From Copromyces sp. CBS 386.78 (lineage: Eukaryota; Ascomycota; Sordariomycetes; Sordariales; Sordariaceae): a DNA stretch of 64,000 bases. Positions 47,471 to 57,800 of the stretch are shown here, piece after piece. The position numbers and the translations under genes were made by a program. The stretch's first letter is position 1, and each line of letters begins with the position of its first letter. The DNA is taken from the NCBI GenBank assembly GCA_030685235.1, contig MU839243.1, forward strand, positions 1 to 64,000. Reading direction: 5' to 3'. The notes under the pieces were generated by a model. That model saw only the letters and a program-made list of their open reading frames with translations, made no database searches and was not told the DNA's origin.

Positions 47471-48454
47471 ATGGCTCCTCACCTGCCGACCATGTGCGGA
47501 GACGCTCACGAAAGCGCCAGCGTCCACCACCCTATGGATCTTGTCAATCACAATAACGAGGTTGGAACCACCACTGATCCCACTTTGGAGACTCCCTCAC
47601 CTGCCTCAGGCGCAAACAACAACAGCATCCATCAGGCTACTTCTCCTGCCTCTATCCAGGCCAGTGGCGATATCCATCAGGGTACCGTTCCGGCCCTGAA
47701 CGCCAATCCTGCTCAAGCTCCTGCTCCGGTCTTGAACGCCAATCCTGCTCAAGCTCCTGCTCCGGCCTTGAACGCCAGTCCTGCTCAAGCTCCTGCTCCG
47801 GCCTTGAACGCCAATCCTGCTCAAGCTTCTGCTCCGGCCTTGAACGCCAATCCTGCTCAAGCTCCTGCTCCGGCCTTGAACGCCAATCCTGCTCAAGCTC
47901 CTGCTCCGGCCTTGGACGCCAATCCTGCTCAAGCTAATGCTTCGGTCTTAACCATCATCATTCCTCATCCCGCCGGCCCGGCCTTAATGACCCTCCCTCC
48001 TCAGGCCACCGCTCAGATTTTGAACGCTATTGCCGCCCAGGTTCCCGCTCCGGCCTTCAACATTATTATTCTTCATCCCGCCGGCCCGGTCTTAATGACC
48101 ATCACTCCTCAGGCCTACGCCGCAGCCACAATTACCTTTACCGCATACGCCCTTGGTACCCATGGGCCCCTTCTCACGTCCACCATTTCCACCTGCCAGA
48201 AGGCATTAAATGATAGAATCTGCGGGATGCCGGCCTAGCAGTCCGGTGCTCAAAGATGTTTCGACCATTTATCTCGCCCTATGAGCAGGGCCACCCGCAC
48301 CCAAGTATTGGAACGTCTTCTACGCGGCGAGTGGACCTGCTCTGGCAGGTACTGCGGCGTCGTGGATACCCCGAATACCACCTGCGCCGACTGCAGAGCT
48401 CGGCAGGCTCGCTATCGCGCAGCTCGGAGGGAGGCAAATGCCGGTAACTCCTAG
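47471..48454 (+). CDS. Cys/His-module family member E (in-frame TAG, 12-residue repeats)
   Basis: The ATG at 47471 (M-A-P, context AAAAATGGC) opens a frame of 255 codons to R-I-C-G-M-P-A, then TAG (48236-48238), then Q-S-G-A-Q-R-C-F-D-H-L, E-W-T-C-S-G-R-Y-C-G-V, N-T-T-C-A-D-C and a basic Arg/Ala-rich end; 327 residues with Trp at the TAG. The frame closes with TAG at 48452. The centre is made of seven 12-residue units followed by a doubled segment (I-I-I-P-H-P-A-G-P). As in C and D the region before the module is probably disordered. The frame is intact over nearly 1 kb on both sides of the TAG, with no RIP-type damage. Function unknown. Confidence 0.7.
47699..47950 (+). repeat. 36-bp minisatellite in member E, seven units
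   Basis: Seven units encode N-A-N-P-A-Q-A-P-A-P-A-L with few changes. Near-identical units suggest recent expansion or contraction, so length should vary between strains. Confidence 0.9.
48222..48250 (+). promoter_or_regulatory. TAG in hairpin loop, member E
   Basis: CCGG pairs with CCGG around the nine-base loop CCTAGCAGT, extended by two G-T pairs. It is shorter than in B and C but has the same loop length and position. Confidence 0.5.
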
Positions 48455-48891
48455 GCTGGAAAAAACAGTGACGAAGACCATAGGCACTGCCTTGGTAGAT
48501 AGGGTCGAAAGACTATATGACGTGGAAGGGTATGGAGGAGATCGACATATGGTGGCTGGAGAATGAATCGGGGTTACACCTACGAACTACGGATCATCAC
48601 CTACCTAGTACTAGACTTCTAGTTGTGGCCTTTGACCGATCGCTATAAGCTAACATCGAATCCCACACATCCTTCTTCTTTTTGCCTCCAAACTATAGCA
48701 ACAATCATGACAATCGTGACAATGTCGATTTGGAGGACCGTGATATATATAAGGTACCTTACCTAGCACCAGGAGAACTCACCGTAGCTTCAATGTTAGT
48801 CCGCAATAAGTTCCTGTAGATACCTTACCTAATGGTGTATTACGGCCAAGACTTCAGCCATCCTTGATATTAACGGGCGCCATACTCAACA
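48455..48891. other. Spacer between E and G
   Basis: No gene is supported. A TATATATAAGG box (48743-48754) lies about 140 bp before the ATG at 48892. Confidence 0.4.
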
Positions 48892-49494
48892 ATGGAACAC
48901 TCCAGCCTTCTGGCCACAAAGTCTCTCCGACTTGCCACCTCCTCAGTTACATCACCAACTTCAATTCTCGTTCAGCGAGTGTCAGCCAATCATGGCCTCT
49001 TCTTTGACGAGGGAAATCTGGAAATTCCCTGCTCTGGCAGGTTCTGCCACGTCGTAGCCACGCCCAACACGATCTACTCGCAACTTCGACCTGGACACCG
49101 AACGTCGCGACCAACACCTGGCCATGAACGATGGGCATCACGGTATCCATTTGGGCGCCCCTTTGGTAGACTCCCTCATCGCCAATTCTCAGGGCCTGCA
49201 TCAGCCCGTTGTCGCAATTCCAGCTGGTATCTCTACCTACCTTACTAGCGAAAAGGTAATCGACGGACACCTCCAGTCTATAGAGCTCCGGCCTAGCAGC
49301 CCGGTTGCCACAGATGCTTCGAGCATTTACGTCCTTATATGAGCCTGGCCAAGCGCGCCTTGGTCCAGGAGCGCCTGGTGAGGGGCGAGTTTACCTGCAC
49401 GGGCAGGTTCTGCGGCGTTATGGCCGCTCCCAATACGGTCTGCGGCAATTGCAGACAACGGAGCCGCAACTACCGCCGATCTAGGCAGGGTTGA
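48892..49494 (+). pseudogene. Cys/His-module family member G (decayed, in-frame TAG)
   Basis: One frame from ATG 48892 leads to P-C-S-G-R-F-C-H-V-V-A-T-P-N-T, a degenerate half-module whose final C-x2-C is lost. A second frame then gives F-D-L-D-T-E-R-R-D-Q-H-L-A-M-N-D-G-H-H, which matches member C (N-L-D-P-N-R-R-D-E-D-L). The first frame resumes with Y-R-A-P-A, TAG (49294-49296), Q-P-G-C-H-R-C-F-E-H-L, E-F-T-C-T-G-R-F-C-G-V, N-T-V-C-G-N-C and a basic end with TGA at 49492. An extra TAG lies at 49246. It is a broken or composite member in which the TAG-containing module itself is intact. Confidence 0.6.
49285..49304 (+). promoter_or_regulatory. TAG in hairpin loop, member G
   Basis: CCGG pairs with CCGG around the loop CCTAGCAGC, identical to the loop of member C. 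Confidence 0.5.
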
Positions 49495-49665
49495 CTCGTT
49501 GAGGAGGGAACATGAAGATTTCACGGAAGAAGGAACAAGTGGGGAACTTGCGCAACGGTACGCTGGCGACGAGGTAGCTGGTTGTAGCCTCGGGATTACT
49601 TCGCCATAGTAAGAGGTAGCGACTGGAAGATGGATCGAGGGAACGTCCCGAACTGATTACCTCTG

Positions 49666-49758
49666 TACAGACAGAGGATTGTCGACTATCGCCGCTCTAA
49701 GAAGGAACAAGGCACCTCTGCCAAGGCCAAAGGTACCGCTGCGACTGGTGGTGTCTAG
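49666..49758 (+). pseudogene. C-terminal relic of the family (R1)
   Basis: Y-R-Q-R-I-V-D-Y-R-R-S-K-K matches C-R-Q-R-S-R-N-Y-R-R-S-R-Q at the end of member G; Cys has become Tyr (TGC to TAC, a RIP-type change). The frame closes with TAG at 49756. Confidence 0.5.
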
Positions 49759-50067
49759 GGAGCTTCTGTGCCACCCGACGGTACCTGAGATAGAGATGGC
49801 CTGAGAGTGATATGGGCAAGGACAAGCAAGGATGGCAGGCACGAGTCGACATTTGGACGGAGAATTGAGGTTCTTATCGATGCCTTCATCGTACACTACT
49901 ATGGTCTTCGTGACTTGGCGCATAGATAGATCCAGCTCCATATCCCTGGGAGCATCAAATATCAGCCGTTTTAGGTACACATGTAGTTTACCTAACATGA
50001 CTGCTACCTCTGAAAATCGTAAACGGATGTCGTAGGATGTGACATGGCGTAGTAGAGACTTGCGATC

Positions 50068-50127
50068 ACCATCTGCGAAAATTGCAGACCGAGGATTGTC
50101 AACTGTCTTCAAACCAAGAAGCCGAAT
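50068..50127 (+). pseudogene. C-terminal relic of the family (R2)
   Basis: T-I-C-E-N-C-R-P-R-I-V-N-C matches N-T-V-C-G-N-C-R-Q-R of member G and shares its DNA with R1 (CAGACCGAGGATTGTC against CAGACAGAGGATTGTC). Nothing of the upstream module remains. Confidence 0.45.
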
Positions 50128-50129
50128 GC

Positions 50130-52140
50130 CTCACGGATTGGAAACAGCACAATCCCCGCAGCCAAAGGTCGCGCTCCTACTAGCGGCATCAAATCAAGGA
50201 CAGGGTCCAGAAGAAACCCAGAAACCCCTGGGGACCTTCGGTGACAACAAATTGGAGAGGACAATAGCTACTTGGTGTATGCCTGATGCCAACATCATAA
50301 TTTGTATAGCGACGTTTGAGTATTGCACTTGCTGTCCCATCCTCAAAGCAATTTCATCTCATCTTCCATGGGCCGACGGGCAACCACACAATAGAACTCG
50401 AGGCAAAGAGAAAGGAGCGAGGCATGCCGGGGAAGAACTTCGTGTGGGCCCAGTCAGGAGCGTCGGAAACGCCCAAGATGCCTTGAAAGTTCACGTGCCC
50501 GTCAATCGCGTCTTGCAGACCGACATCTGAGCAAAATGCTGGAGACTTTCCCAGCAAGTGTGTTTTCTTTCCACGCCACTCCATATCGGCGCCTTGGCTC
50601 GTCCTTTGGCACACCAAAACGGCCTCTTGGTGACTTGGTCGCCTTCTACTCTCCTCACTGGACTTGGAAGTCGGGAATCGCTGAGCAGATGGACCCGATG
50701 GGCGATCTTGTTGGCGACCTCAGGATGCCCATGGAGGTTATGCACGCTTCTTGAACTTTGATCAGTACGATAAAGATGGCGTTGCAAAGGAGTCAGCCAA
50801 AGCAACTGCTTGAATGTAGGGAGAGAAGATGCGGGTCAACGAACCGGAGGACCGTCCAGCTGAGATGTTCAAATTTGACCACTTGGTACTAAACATCCCA
50901 ATGGTAGGATTGCATAGACAAAGCTTTTAGCCCGGGTGGAGGAGAAACGCAAGAGGAGAAGAAATAACAGGACAAAGTCGGACGATGAAAAACACACGAT
51001 GGAAGTGAACAGATTAACAGAATAGAAGAGCTAGAAGATGATTGACTGACATCACTTGCCTGACCAACGTGGCTGTGCCCTGGACAATAGGGCTGATTAA
51101 TGCTGGACTGTCAGATCATATCGTGTGCATCCAAGGCAGGTAGTAGTATTGCTCCTCGCAGCAGGGCCAAGTGACTCGGTGCTGTGGAATTGACGCACTT
51201 GCTCGTATTTGTAGGTGAGCCCATAGCCCTCCCCGCCACAAGAGTGACGATGTTCGGTGAGGAGATTCACACCGTTCAAGCCGACAGTCTGAATGTTGGC
51301 ATCTCCGAGCAGGGGCTGTTGGGAAGTAGGTAGAGGAACCCAGAGGTCGGCAGCATTGCCCCCTACCTCGATGACCGATCCAAGACCACTCACACTTGGC
51401 CAGGGATGTTGGCTTGGTCGCTTTGTTGTAGCATGACCTCGGGGTCTGCAATACCTCAGGCTATTGAAGGAGTGTTAGCTGCGGTGCCATCCTGCTTCCA
51501 TGTTTCAACTGTCTCTTGTCCCTGCCCCCACCGCCGCGCCATCCGGCACACGACTCGCTCTTTCTTCCTTTAATCAATGTCGTATTGCGTGATGTAGGTA
51601 GGTCACTCCTTCCCGTTCTTTGATCGACTCGTGCCAGCAAGGTGTGAGGTGCCTTTTGACGCTGCAGATTCCTCTTCTTCCGTTCTCCACATTTCGAGTC
51701 GACGGGAAGGCGCATATGCGAGAAGTTCAAATGGGGAAATGGCACACATTCTACGGGCCCGAAGGGAAGCTGCATCTGCCAACCGTCATGTGATCTCAGT
51801 GGGAAGCTCCTGCGCCCGTCCAACGGCTTGATGGTTCGATCGAAAAATTTTTCTTTCCAACGGTTTCCACCATCACGATCAATCACATATCTGACTGCGG
51901 GAGCCAATGTAAGGTAAGTCCATTATCTTCCGTCACCGATCAGCTATCTACAAGGCGACAAGTGACAACACCATCCTCAATGAACCCTCCTCTGTTTTCT
52001 CTTTCCACGAATGCCTGTTGACCGTTTCCTCCCCAGTCCTTCGCGCTACGGCCACACCGCACCTCACGAAGGCCGCGTCAAGGACCTGCATCGGGCATGA
52101 TGTTGTCTCCCTCCTCGGATTGCACCGTGACATCAGTAAG
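50130..52140. other. Spacer with one doubtful minus-strand reading frame
   Basis: No gene is convincing. A minus-strand stretch (51393-51097, preceded by an ATG at about 51434 and a GTGAGT donor-like word) encodes 98 residues with a Cys-rich end; it could be the remains of a spliced gene. Other open frames overlap on both strands and are unremarkable. Confidence 0.35.
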
Positions 52141-53214
52141 CTACTCGCTCTGTTCGCTCGTCTCCACCGTGTTGTTCGAGGCCGCAGAAGAGTTTACGCT
52201 GCTGAATTTGATAGCGAGCCGGTCTACCTGAGCCTTCACCGCCGACAGCGTTTTACTCTGGGCTTTCACAAACTGCGCCAACTCCTTGATCTCGTTCATG
52301 AGTTTCTCCGATTGATCGTCCGACATACCGGCCAGCTCCCCGTCCTGGATTTGCATTTTCGCAAAGTCGGCTTCGAGGTATCCTATGGTGTCGTTGATGA
52401 GCTCGATCTCCGTCTTCGTGTTCTCGGCATGTTTCCGAAATTCGATGACAAATTGTTTGAAGGCGTTCCCCATACTTCGAACCTCGTTCAGGACACTTTC
52501 CAGACTAACACGAGCACCGTCTGGTCTAGGTACGGCTGATGTCGATTTTGCTGCCACGGGCTTTCCGGTGTCAGGGAAGGTTATAACGGACGTGCATCCA
52601 ACATCCTTTAACTCCTGGGGGTTCATCTGCAACAGGTCTTTGCCGTGTTGCCTACAGACCTCATTCCAGCAGGCCATGAAGTCTCTGGACACTTGTTCAA
52701 CTTTTTGGAGTCCAGTTTCCCACAGGCCGGGTTTCGCATCAAAAGTGACACAATGGCCAGCGAACTCAATCAGACTATCCCATACTCTGGCGCTCAATTC
52801 TTCGAAGCCCCTCCCGGGCGGGTAGTAGAACTCGACATCGCGATCAGATGTGCGACAGAGGTCACATCGGCTTTTGCTTTGTTCCTAGCCGACTGGCGCT
52901 GTACATGCAAGCTCTCCGATGATTTCGAACGCTTTTAAAATGTTGGCTTCGCCCAGAGGAAGACATGTCCGCAGAACCCTTCCCACCATGGCAGCCCGGT
53001 ATGCGCACCGAGGACATTGCGGCTTCCGCCAACCAGGTAGACTAACGTAGTAGGAAAGATTTGATGGCCCTTTGCTGTCCTGCCCTTTACCAAGGCCACC
53101 AGCCTGGGGAGGTTGACGAGAGGACCGTCTGGACATCTCAACTGGGTGCAACCGTTGCAAGTTGGTAGTAAGTTTTGGTCTTTTCCTTCCCCTGTTTTTC
53201 CGGAAAGGAGTCAT
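52141..53214 (-). CDS. Cys-rich/coiled-coil protein I with in-frame TAG
   Basis: From ATG 53214 (alternative 53136) 109 codons run to A-C-T-A-P-V-G, then TAG (52887-52885), and the same frame continues 247 codons to 52141. The first part is basic and then has C-P-R-C and further Cys; right after the TAG come R-C-D-L-C-R-T-S-D and a Y-Y-P-P-G segment, so a four- to six-Cys, probably zinc-binding domain is split by the stop. Residues from about 200 onward form a long Leu/Lys/Glu-rich coiled coil (N-E-I-K-E-L-A-x-F-V-K, L-x-A-V-K-A-Q-V-D). It is not a member of the W-Q-P-G family, yet shows the same arrangement. 357 residues if TAG is Trp. Function unknown; I recognise no named family. Confidence 0.65.
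52869..52896 (-). promoter_or_regulatory. TAG at the loop edge of a hairpin, gene I
   Basis: On the minus strand TCGGCT pairs with AGCCGA (6 bp). The stem's last T is the T of the TAG and the A is the first base of the loop. Confidence 0.5.
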
Positions 53215-53896
53215 AAACGAGTAACTGACGGGAATGGATGACTGATCCAATCACTCTACACCCCTTTTATCGTCAACCACTGAACACCAAACCTTTGTTG
53301 AACCATGGATGTTGACCTACGTCGTAGTTTGCTCTCTCAAAGACGCTTTGTCCATATGAAGGCAGCTTACCACAAGAGGCTCTACCACAAAGTATCCTTA
53401 TTGTTGGCGTTTGCTGAAATCACCAGCTACCACTGTATCACCATGTGTGTTGGTTGTATGTACCACACTTTGCCTACAATCTTGGCGGTTGTCCGTACCC
53501 AAACAACAGCCAACAGAATACGAGACTATCAGATGCTACCCGTAAGCCAGCGTTGTATTCCGTCGAAACATTGGCCAACAATACCATCGGGGAAAATTCG
53601 TTTCCCTTTTCGGCTCCCGTTCCCGTCATACCCGTATCCGTCCTCTCGCATTACCCGATCTGCTCTACCAGACTTTCAGCTGAGGGGTTCACAGGCACTT
53701 GATGGCCTCTACGTAGGCAGCAGCTTGTGTCGGACCGTCCACTCCAGTAACCGAGAAGGATGGAAGGGACAATTCTTCTTGTGCGCATGGAGTGTGATTA
53801 AGAACACTCGAAGCCCACCCTGAATGTTGTCATGGGGCTTGTGTTCTTGACACTCGCTCTCCTCTCCGTGGTCATACAACTCCTACGGCGATCATC
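53215..53896. other. Divergent promoter region between gene I and the secreted protein
   Basis: A 172-codon plus-strand frame (53305-53823) has neither domain nor codon pattern that I trust. A minus-strand C-rich and TTCC-rich tract precedes gene I. Confidence 0.35.
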
Positions 53897-54395
53897 ATGA
53901 AGGTCCAATTTGCCTTTCTTCTAACGGCCTTGAGGTGTGTTTCTCCTCCTTCCTTTACAGCTTCGTTAGATGATGCTAACAGTCTTTGACAGCACCGTCT
54001 CCGCCGGACCCTGTCAAGCTGCCACCACCACCACCGCTCCGTCAATTACAACCATGGCGCCGTCCTGCACTTTTACGGGCACCCAGACAAAATGGGCTAC
54101 CAGCGGATGTGATATTCCCTGCAACACGAGCGCTTTCTGCATTTACGACGGTAAGCCGTGTTCTCGGCGCACAAAACGTTGCATCTCTATGGCAATCTGA
54201 TCACTGTCTCGGCTGACTGACTGACTGCTTCCTCACCTTTTAGCTGCCGTAACCAAGTCTTGCGGCTGCTCATCCGTGCCGATCAGGGTGACGACTGTCA
54301 CGCTTTGCCCGACGGCAACGCCGTGCATGCAGTGCACTACTGCTTGGGGGACTTTTACGTATACGCAACCGTGTACGGCCACTGCGACTCCCTGA
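53897..54395 (+). CDS. Small secreted cysteine-rich protein (three exons)
   Basis: The exons are 53897-53934, 53993-54150 and 54244-54395. The introns (58 and 93 nt) have donors GTGTGT and GTAAGC; the first has a GCTAAC branch site and acceptor ACAG, the second ends TTTTAG. Both junctions restore one frame: 115 residues starting M-K-V-Q-F-A-F-L-L-T-A-L, a clear signal peptide likely cut after S-A-G, followed by a Thr/Ala-rich linker and ten Cys. The end, C-M-Q-C-T-T-A-W-G-T-F-T-Y-T-Q-P-C, is of a kind common in secreted fungal proteins of unknown role. Size, secretion and Cys content fit an effector-like or cell-wall protein; no specific function is claimed. It lies beside a transposon cluster, about 220 bp from the Copia LTR at 54618. 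Confidence 0.75.
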
Positions 54396-54627
54396 AGGAG
54401 GACCGAGCAGGCGTTCGTTATCCGCGGCTGTGGAGAAGAGCTCATTGTAACGATTCAGAGACGGCGGCATGATGAATGAAGGCGCTGGGGTTGCGAGGTG
54501 ATAGTGGCCGGGGCAAAGAAAGGTCGAAACGAGTTGATGTGTATGGATGAAGTGCTCTGGTTCTATTGGGGATACTTTTGCTGCCACTTCAGTTTCATCA
54601 TCTTACAACGAAATTACTGTCAAAATG

Positions 54628-54849
54628 TATCACAGGATTAGGCCTGTGATATGCCCACCCTGCACTGCCTCTTAGATGTGCCATGACCATCGTCATAGCA
54701 CGGTTACGTATAGGGTTATGTGCGCGTACGGCCTAGCTTCCAAGGCTCTCGCCCATATAGCCAATCCTCTACACACATCCTTCCTTTCCTCTCTTTCGTA
54801 CAATAATATATATCTTACCCTACCCCTAATAATATTTTACCCCGTAATA
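54628..54849 (+). repeat. 5' LTR of the Gypsy element
   Basis: 222 bp. The first 160 bp, next to unique DNA, are nearly free of RIP changes; the last 60 are strongly changed. Confidence 0.85.
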
Positions 54850-57800
54850 ATTTATTATACCTACTATTATGCTACGTACGCTTAAAGGAAATAAATTCAA
54901 ATTATATTTAGTATAGAAAGATTATTTAAATTGTATCCGTAATTAAAAATTCGACCCCTTATAAATAGGGCAAATAAAAATTCGGTTGCAAATAGTACGA
55001 CTCGAATTAGGTTATACAAGTATTAATTTTATCTCTTTCTCCTTACCTATTAATTAAAATAGTACGTTTAAAAAAACTACTATATCCGCATTAATTTAAT
55101 AATTAATAATAGACTAATTATAGGTTATTACTAATAATTTTATTGTAATAACTGCTATTAGAATTCTTTAAACCTCTAATATTAACCCTACGAATTAAAT
55201 AATTTACAATACCTTTATTAAAGTATTTATAAACTTCGATAACGATCCTAATACTTATTTTCCCTTTATCTATACTATAGATTACGCCTTCGTACTTACT
55301 TCAGTCCTTATACTCTATAATATTACCCTCGCCTTTAATTATTTCGTTTATAATAATATAATTGAAGCCTATTCGCGCGCTTAAAGAATTAAAGAGGATT
55401 TTATTAAGTCCTACTAAGAAATCGATTATTTAAATAATTGTAATACCGAGCTCTAATAAGGGATTAACGAATTTAAATAATCCTTTAATAACTTTAAAAC
55501 TAATACCTTTAAATCTTTCTAAAAATAAAAAAATAAATATACTGAAATTGTTAATAAAGTCTACGTTTAATTTAAGTAAATTTAAAATACTAAAGCACCT
55601 ATTATAGCAATTACGAATATTAATAGTAGTAGTTATAAATTAGTATAATTATATACGTATATTACTCTATTCAATAGTAAAAGAGTTATTCTATTAGAAA
55701 AAGTGGAGAAGTACCGCTCTTAGTGTATAAAAGTTAAATTATATTAGATTAATAAGCCGATCTATTTTACCTCTAAATTTAAACGTTTTTTGTATATCGC
55801 TAAATACTTCGAAGGCCCCCCTTTTGTAACTATTGAATCGGCGTTAACTAATATCTTTAAATATTTAATTAATAATAATAAATAGAAATAGAAGATTGCT
55901 ATAGACCTTTTTAAAGAATTCGATACCAAGTACAATAATTCCAACCTTACCGTTATTACTTACTACGAATTAAATGACCTAAAAATAATTAAAAATATAC
56001 GTTAGGCTATTTTCAAAGACCGTTTTACTATCCTTATCGATTAATATAATATAGATAATACTATAAAAGTATACTTCCTTTATAATAAAATTATTAAGGC
56101 TATCTATAATACTATCGCTTATTAATACCCGCTTCCTACTAATAATAATTATAGTAAATAGTTCTAAATAACTTACTTACTAACCTAAAGCTATAAAGAC
56201 AATATCTACCGCGAAAAGCTTATTAACCTATTTTACAAACCGTCTTCCTCGAATAATTATAATACTACCTCGTCCGTAGAACAATCCGTCAATTAAGGCG
56301 GTAATATAATAAACCTTAATTCTATGTCCGCTACTAATATTACTATACGCGGTATAATCTCCTAAGAAATATTCGAACATTGTATAAAAATAGGCGTATA
56401 TACCTATTATAATCGTAAGAATCATTTTTTAACCGCTTGCCATAATTGTATTAATTTTAATAAGGATCCCTTCACTTCTACTTATAATAATCGTAGCGGT
56501 CGTAACGGTAAGAGTAGTAGTAGAAGTAGTAGTAAGGGTAATAATAATAATTCTATTCCTTAGTAGGGCTAATATGGCTACAATTAATAAGGTTATAGTT
56601 AGCAGGGCTATAATTAGTAGTATTAAATTAACGCTTTAAACGCCTAAGCAACTAATAATAATAATAATACCGCGGTACTATAATATTAGCAAACCTTAGT
56701 CCCTGCGTACGTCCCCGGTTTCGTCGGCCCTATTTAAAGTAATAAAATTAATTATATTAATTAGTAGGGAAATATATAGCCTCTAAATTAAATCGCAATT
56801 AAAAGTAACCATCTATAAGATAAATATAGAAGGAAGAAGGTAATATCCTTATATAGTTAAATATAATTAAAATTTATAGATCTTTTATAAATAACTATTA
56901 TAAATACCCTAATTTATTAAACTTCTCTATCTAATTATTTAACGGATTATATAAAATATATTATTTAAGCCTAATCGACAATAATTATACCGCTTTAAAC
57001 TTTATTAATAAACGTTTCATTTATTAATATCGTCTTCCCTTCTACAAATTCATAATCCCTAAAATCTTTTACTTCGCTAACGGAAATCCCGCTAAAAGTA
57101 ATATTACCTATTTTATAAGATTTATAATAGGAATAGGCCATTATCGCGAAATTATTAACCTACTTATTTACAACCTAACTAAAAATAACCTAATTATTTT
57201 AAGCTACTTATAATTAATTTATTACTCGCTAAACATTTTATAGCTTTATAATTCGCTCTAATTTACTGTAACCTATAAAAAGCGCGGCTACTTCTTAAAG
57301 GGAATCCTTAATACTAAGTAGGAAGCCCCTATAGCCGGCCTAACTGACTATTTTAATATAACGAGTTTAATGTTTAAAAAGGCTACCTATAAGGAAGTCC
57401 TAAATAAAGGCAAACCCGATAATAAACTACGAACGGATACCCTTTACTGTATTTCTATTTCTATAATTATAAAATAAGCGGCCTACTAATAATTCAACTA
57501 TTTCCGAAACCGGATTGCTTACTACTTAAAAACCTCTACAATTAGCAAAATACTAGCAGGCCCTAACTAAGCCGTTATATTCAATACTATCCCCTTTAAT
57601 ATAATCTCCCCTCCTCTACTATAAATAGTCCTAATACTTTACCGGGTAGTTAAAAGATTCCGTACTATTACTACAAATTATTAAATCTAAATTTATTACT
57701 TCTATATCCTAACGGGTCCTATTAACCTTAATAATATTAAAGAACTATCCGCCGCCGCTTTTAACTAATTAGTAAAAAAATATAACCTCTAAATTATCTA

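Noticed and set aside
24652..49296. TAG|CAG as an intron 3' splice site in the family
   Set aside because: TAG would be a valid acceptor, but residues before it (G-G-C-S-A-T-V, G-G-C-S-S-L-I) are conserved as protein with member F (G-G-C-N-A-L-V-W), where coding runs straight through with TGG. An intron ending there would delete a conserved Cys.
24652..49296. RIP as simple cause of the six TAGs
   Set aside because: RIP turns CCA into CTA on the other strand, so TGG to TAG is possible. But RIP would scatter many C-to-T stops through these long frames; apart from the indel-damaged copies they are clean, and the change is at the same codon in six genes. It remains possible as the origin of a TAG later kept by editing.
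53305..53823. 172-codon plus-strand frame
   Set aside because: It has another frame of similar quality over it, no recognisable domain, and sits in the divergent promoter region of two better-supported genes.
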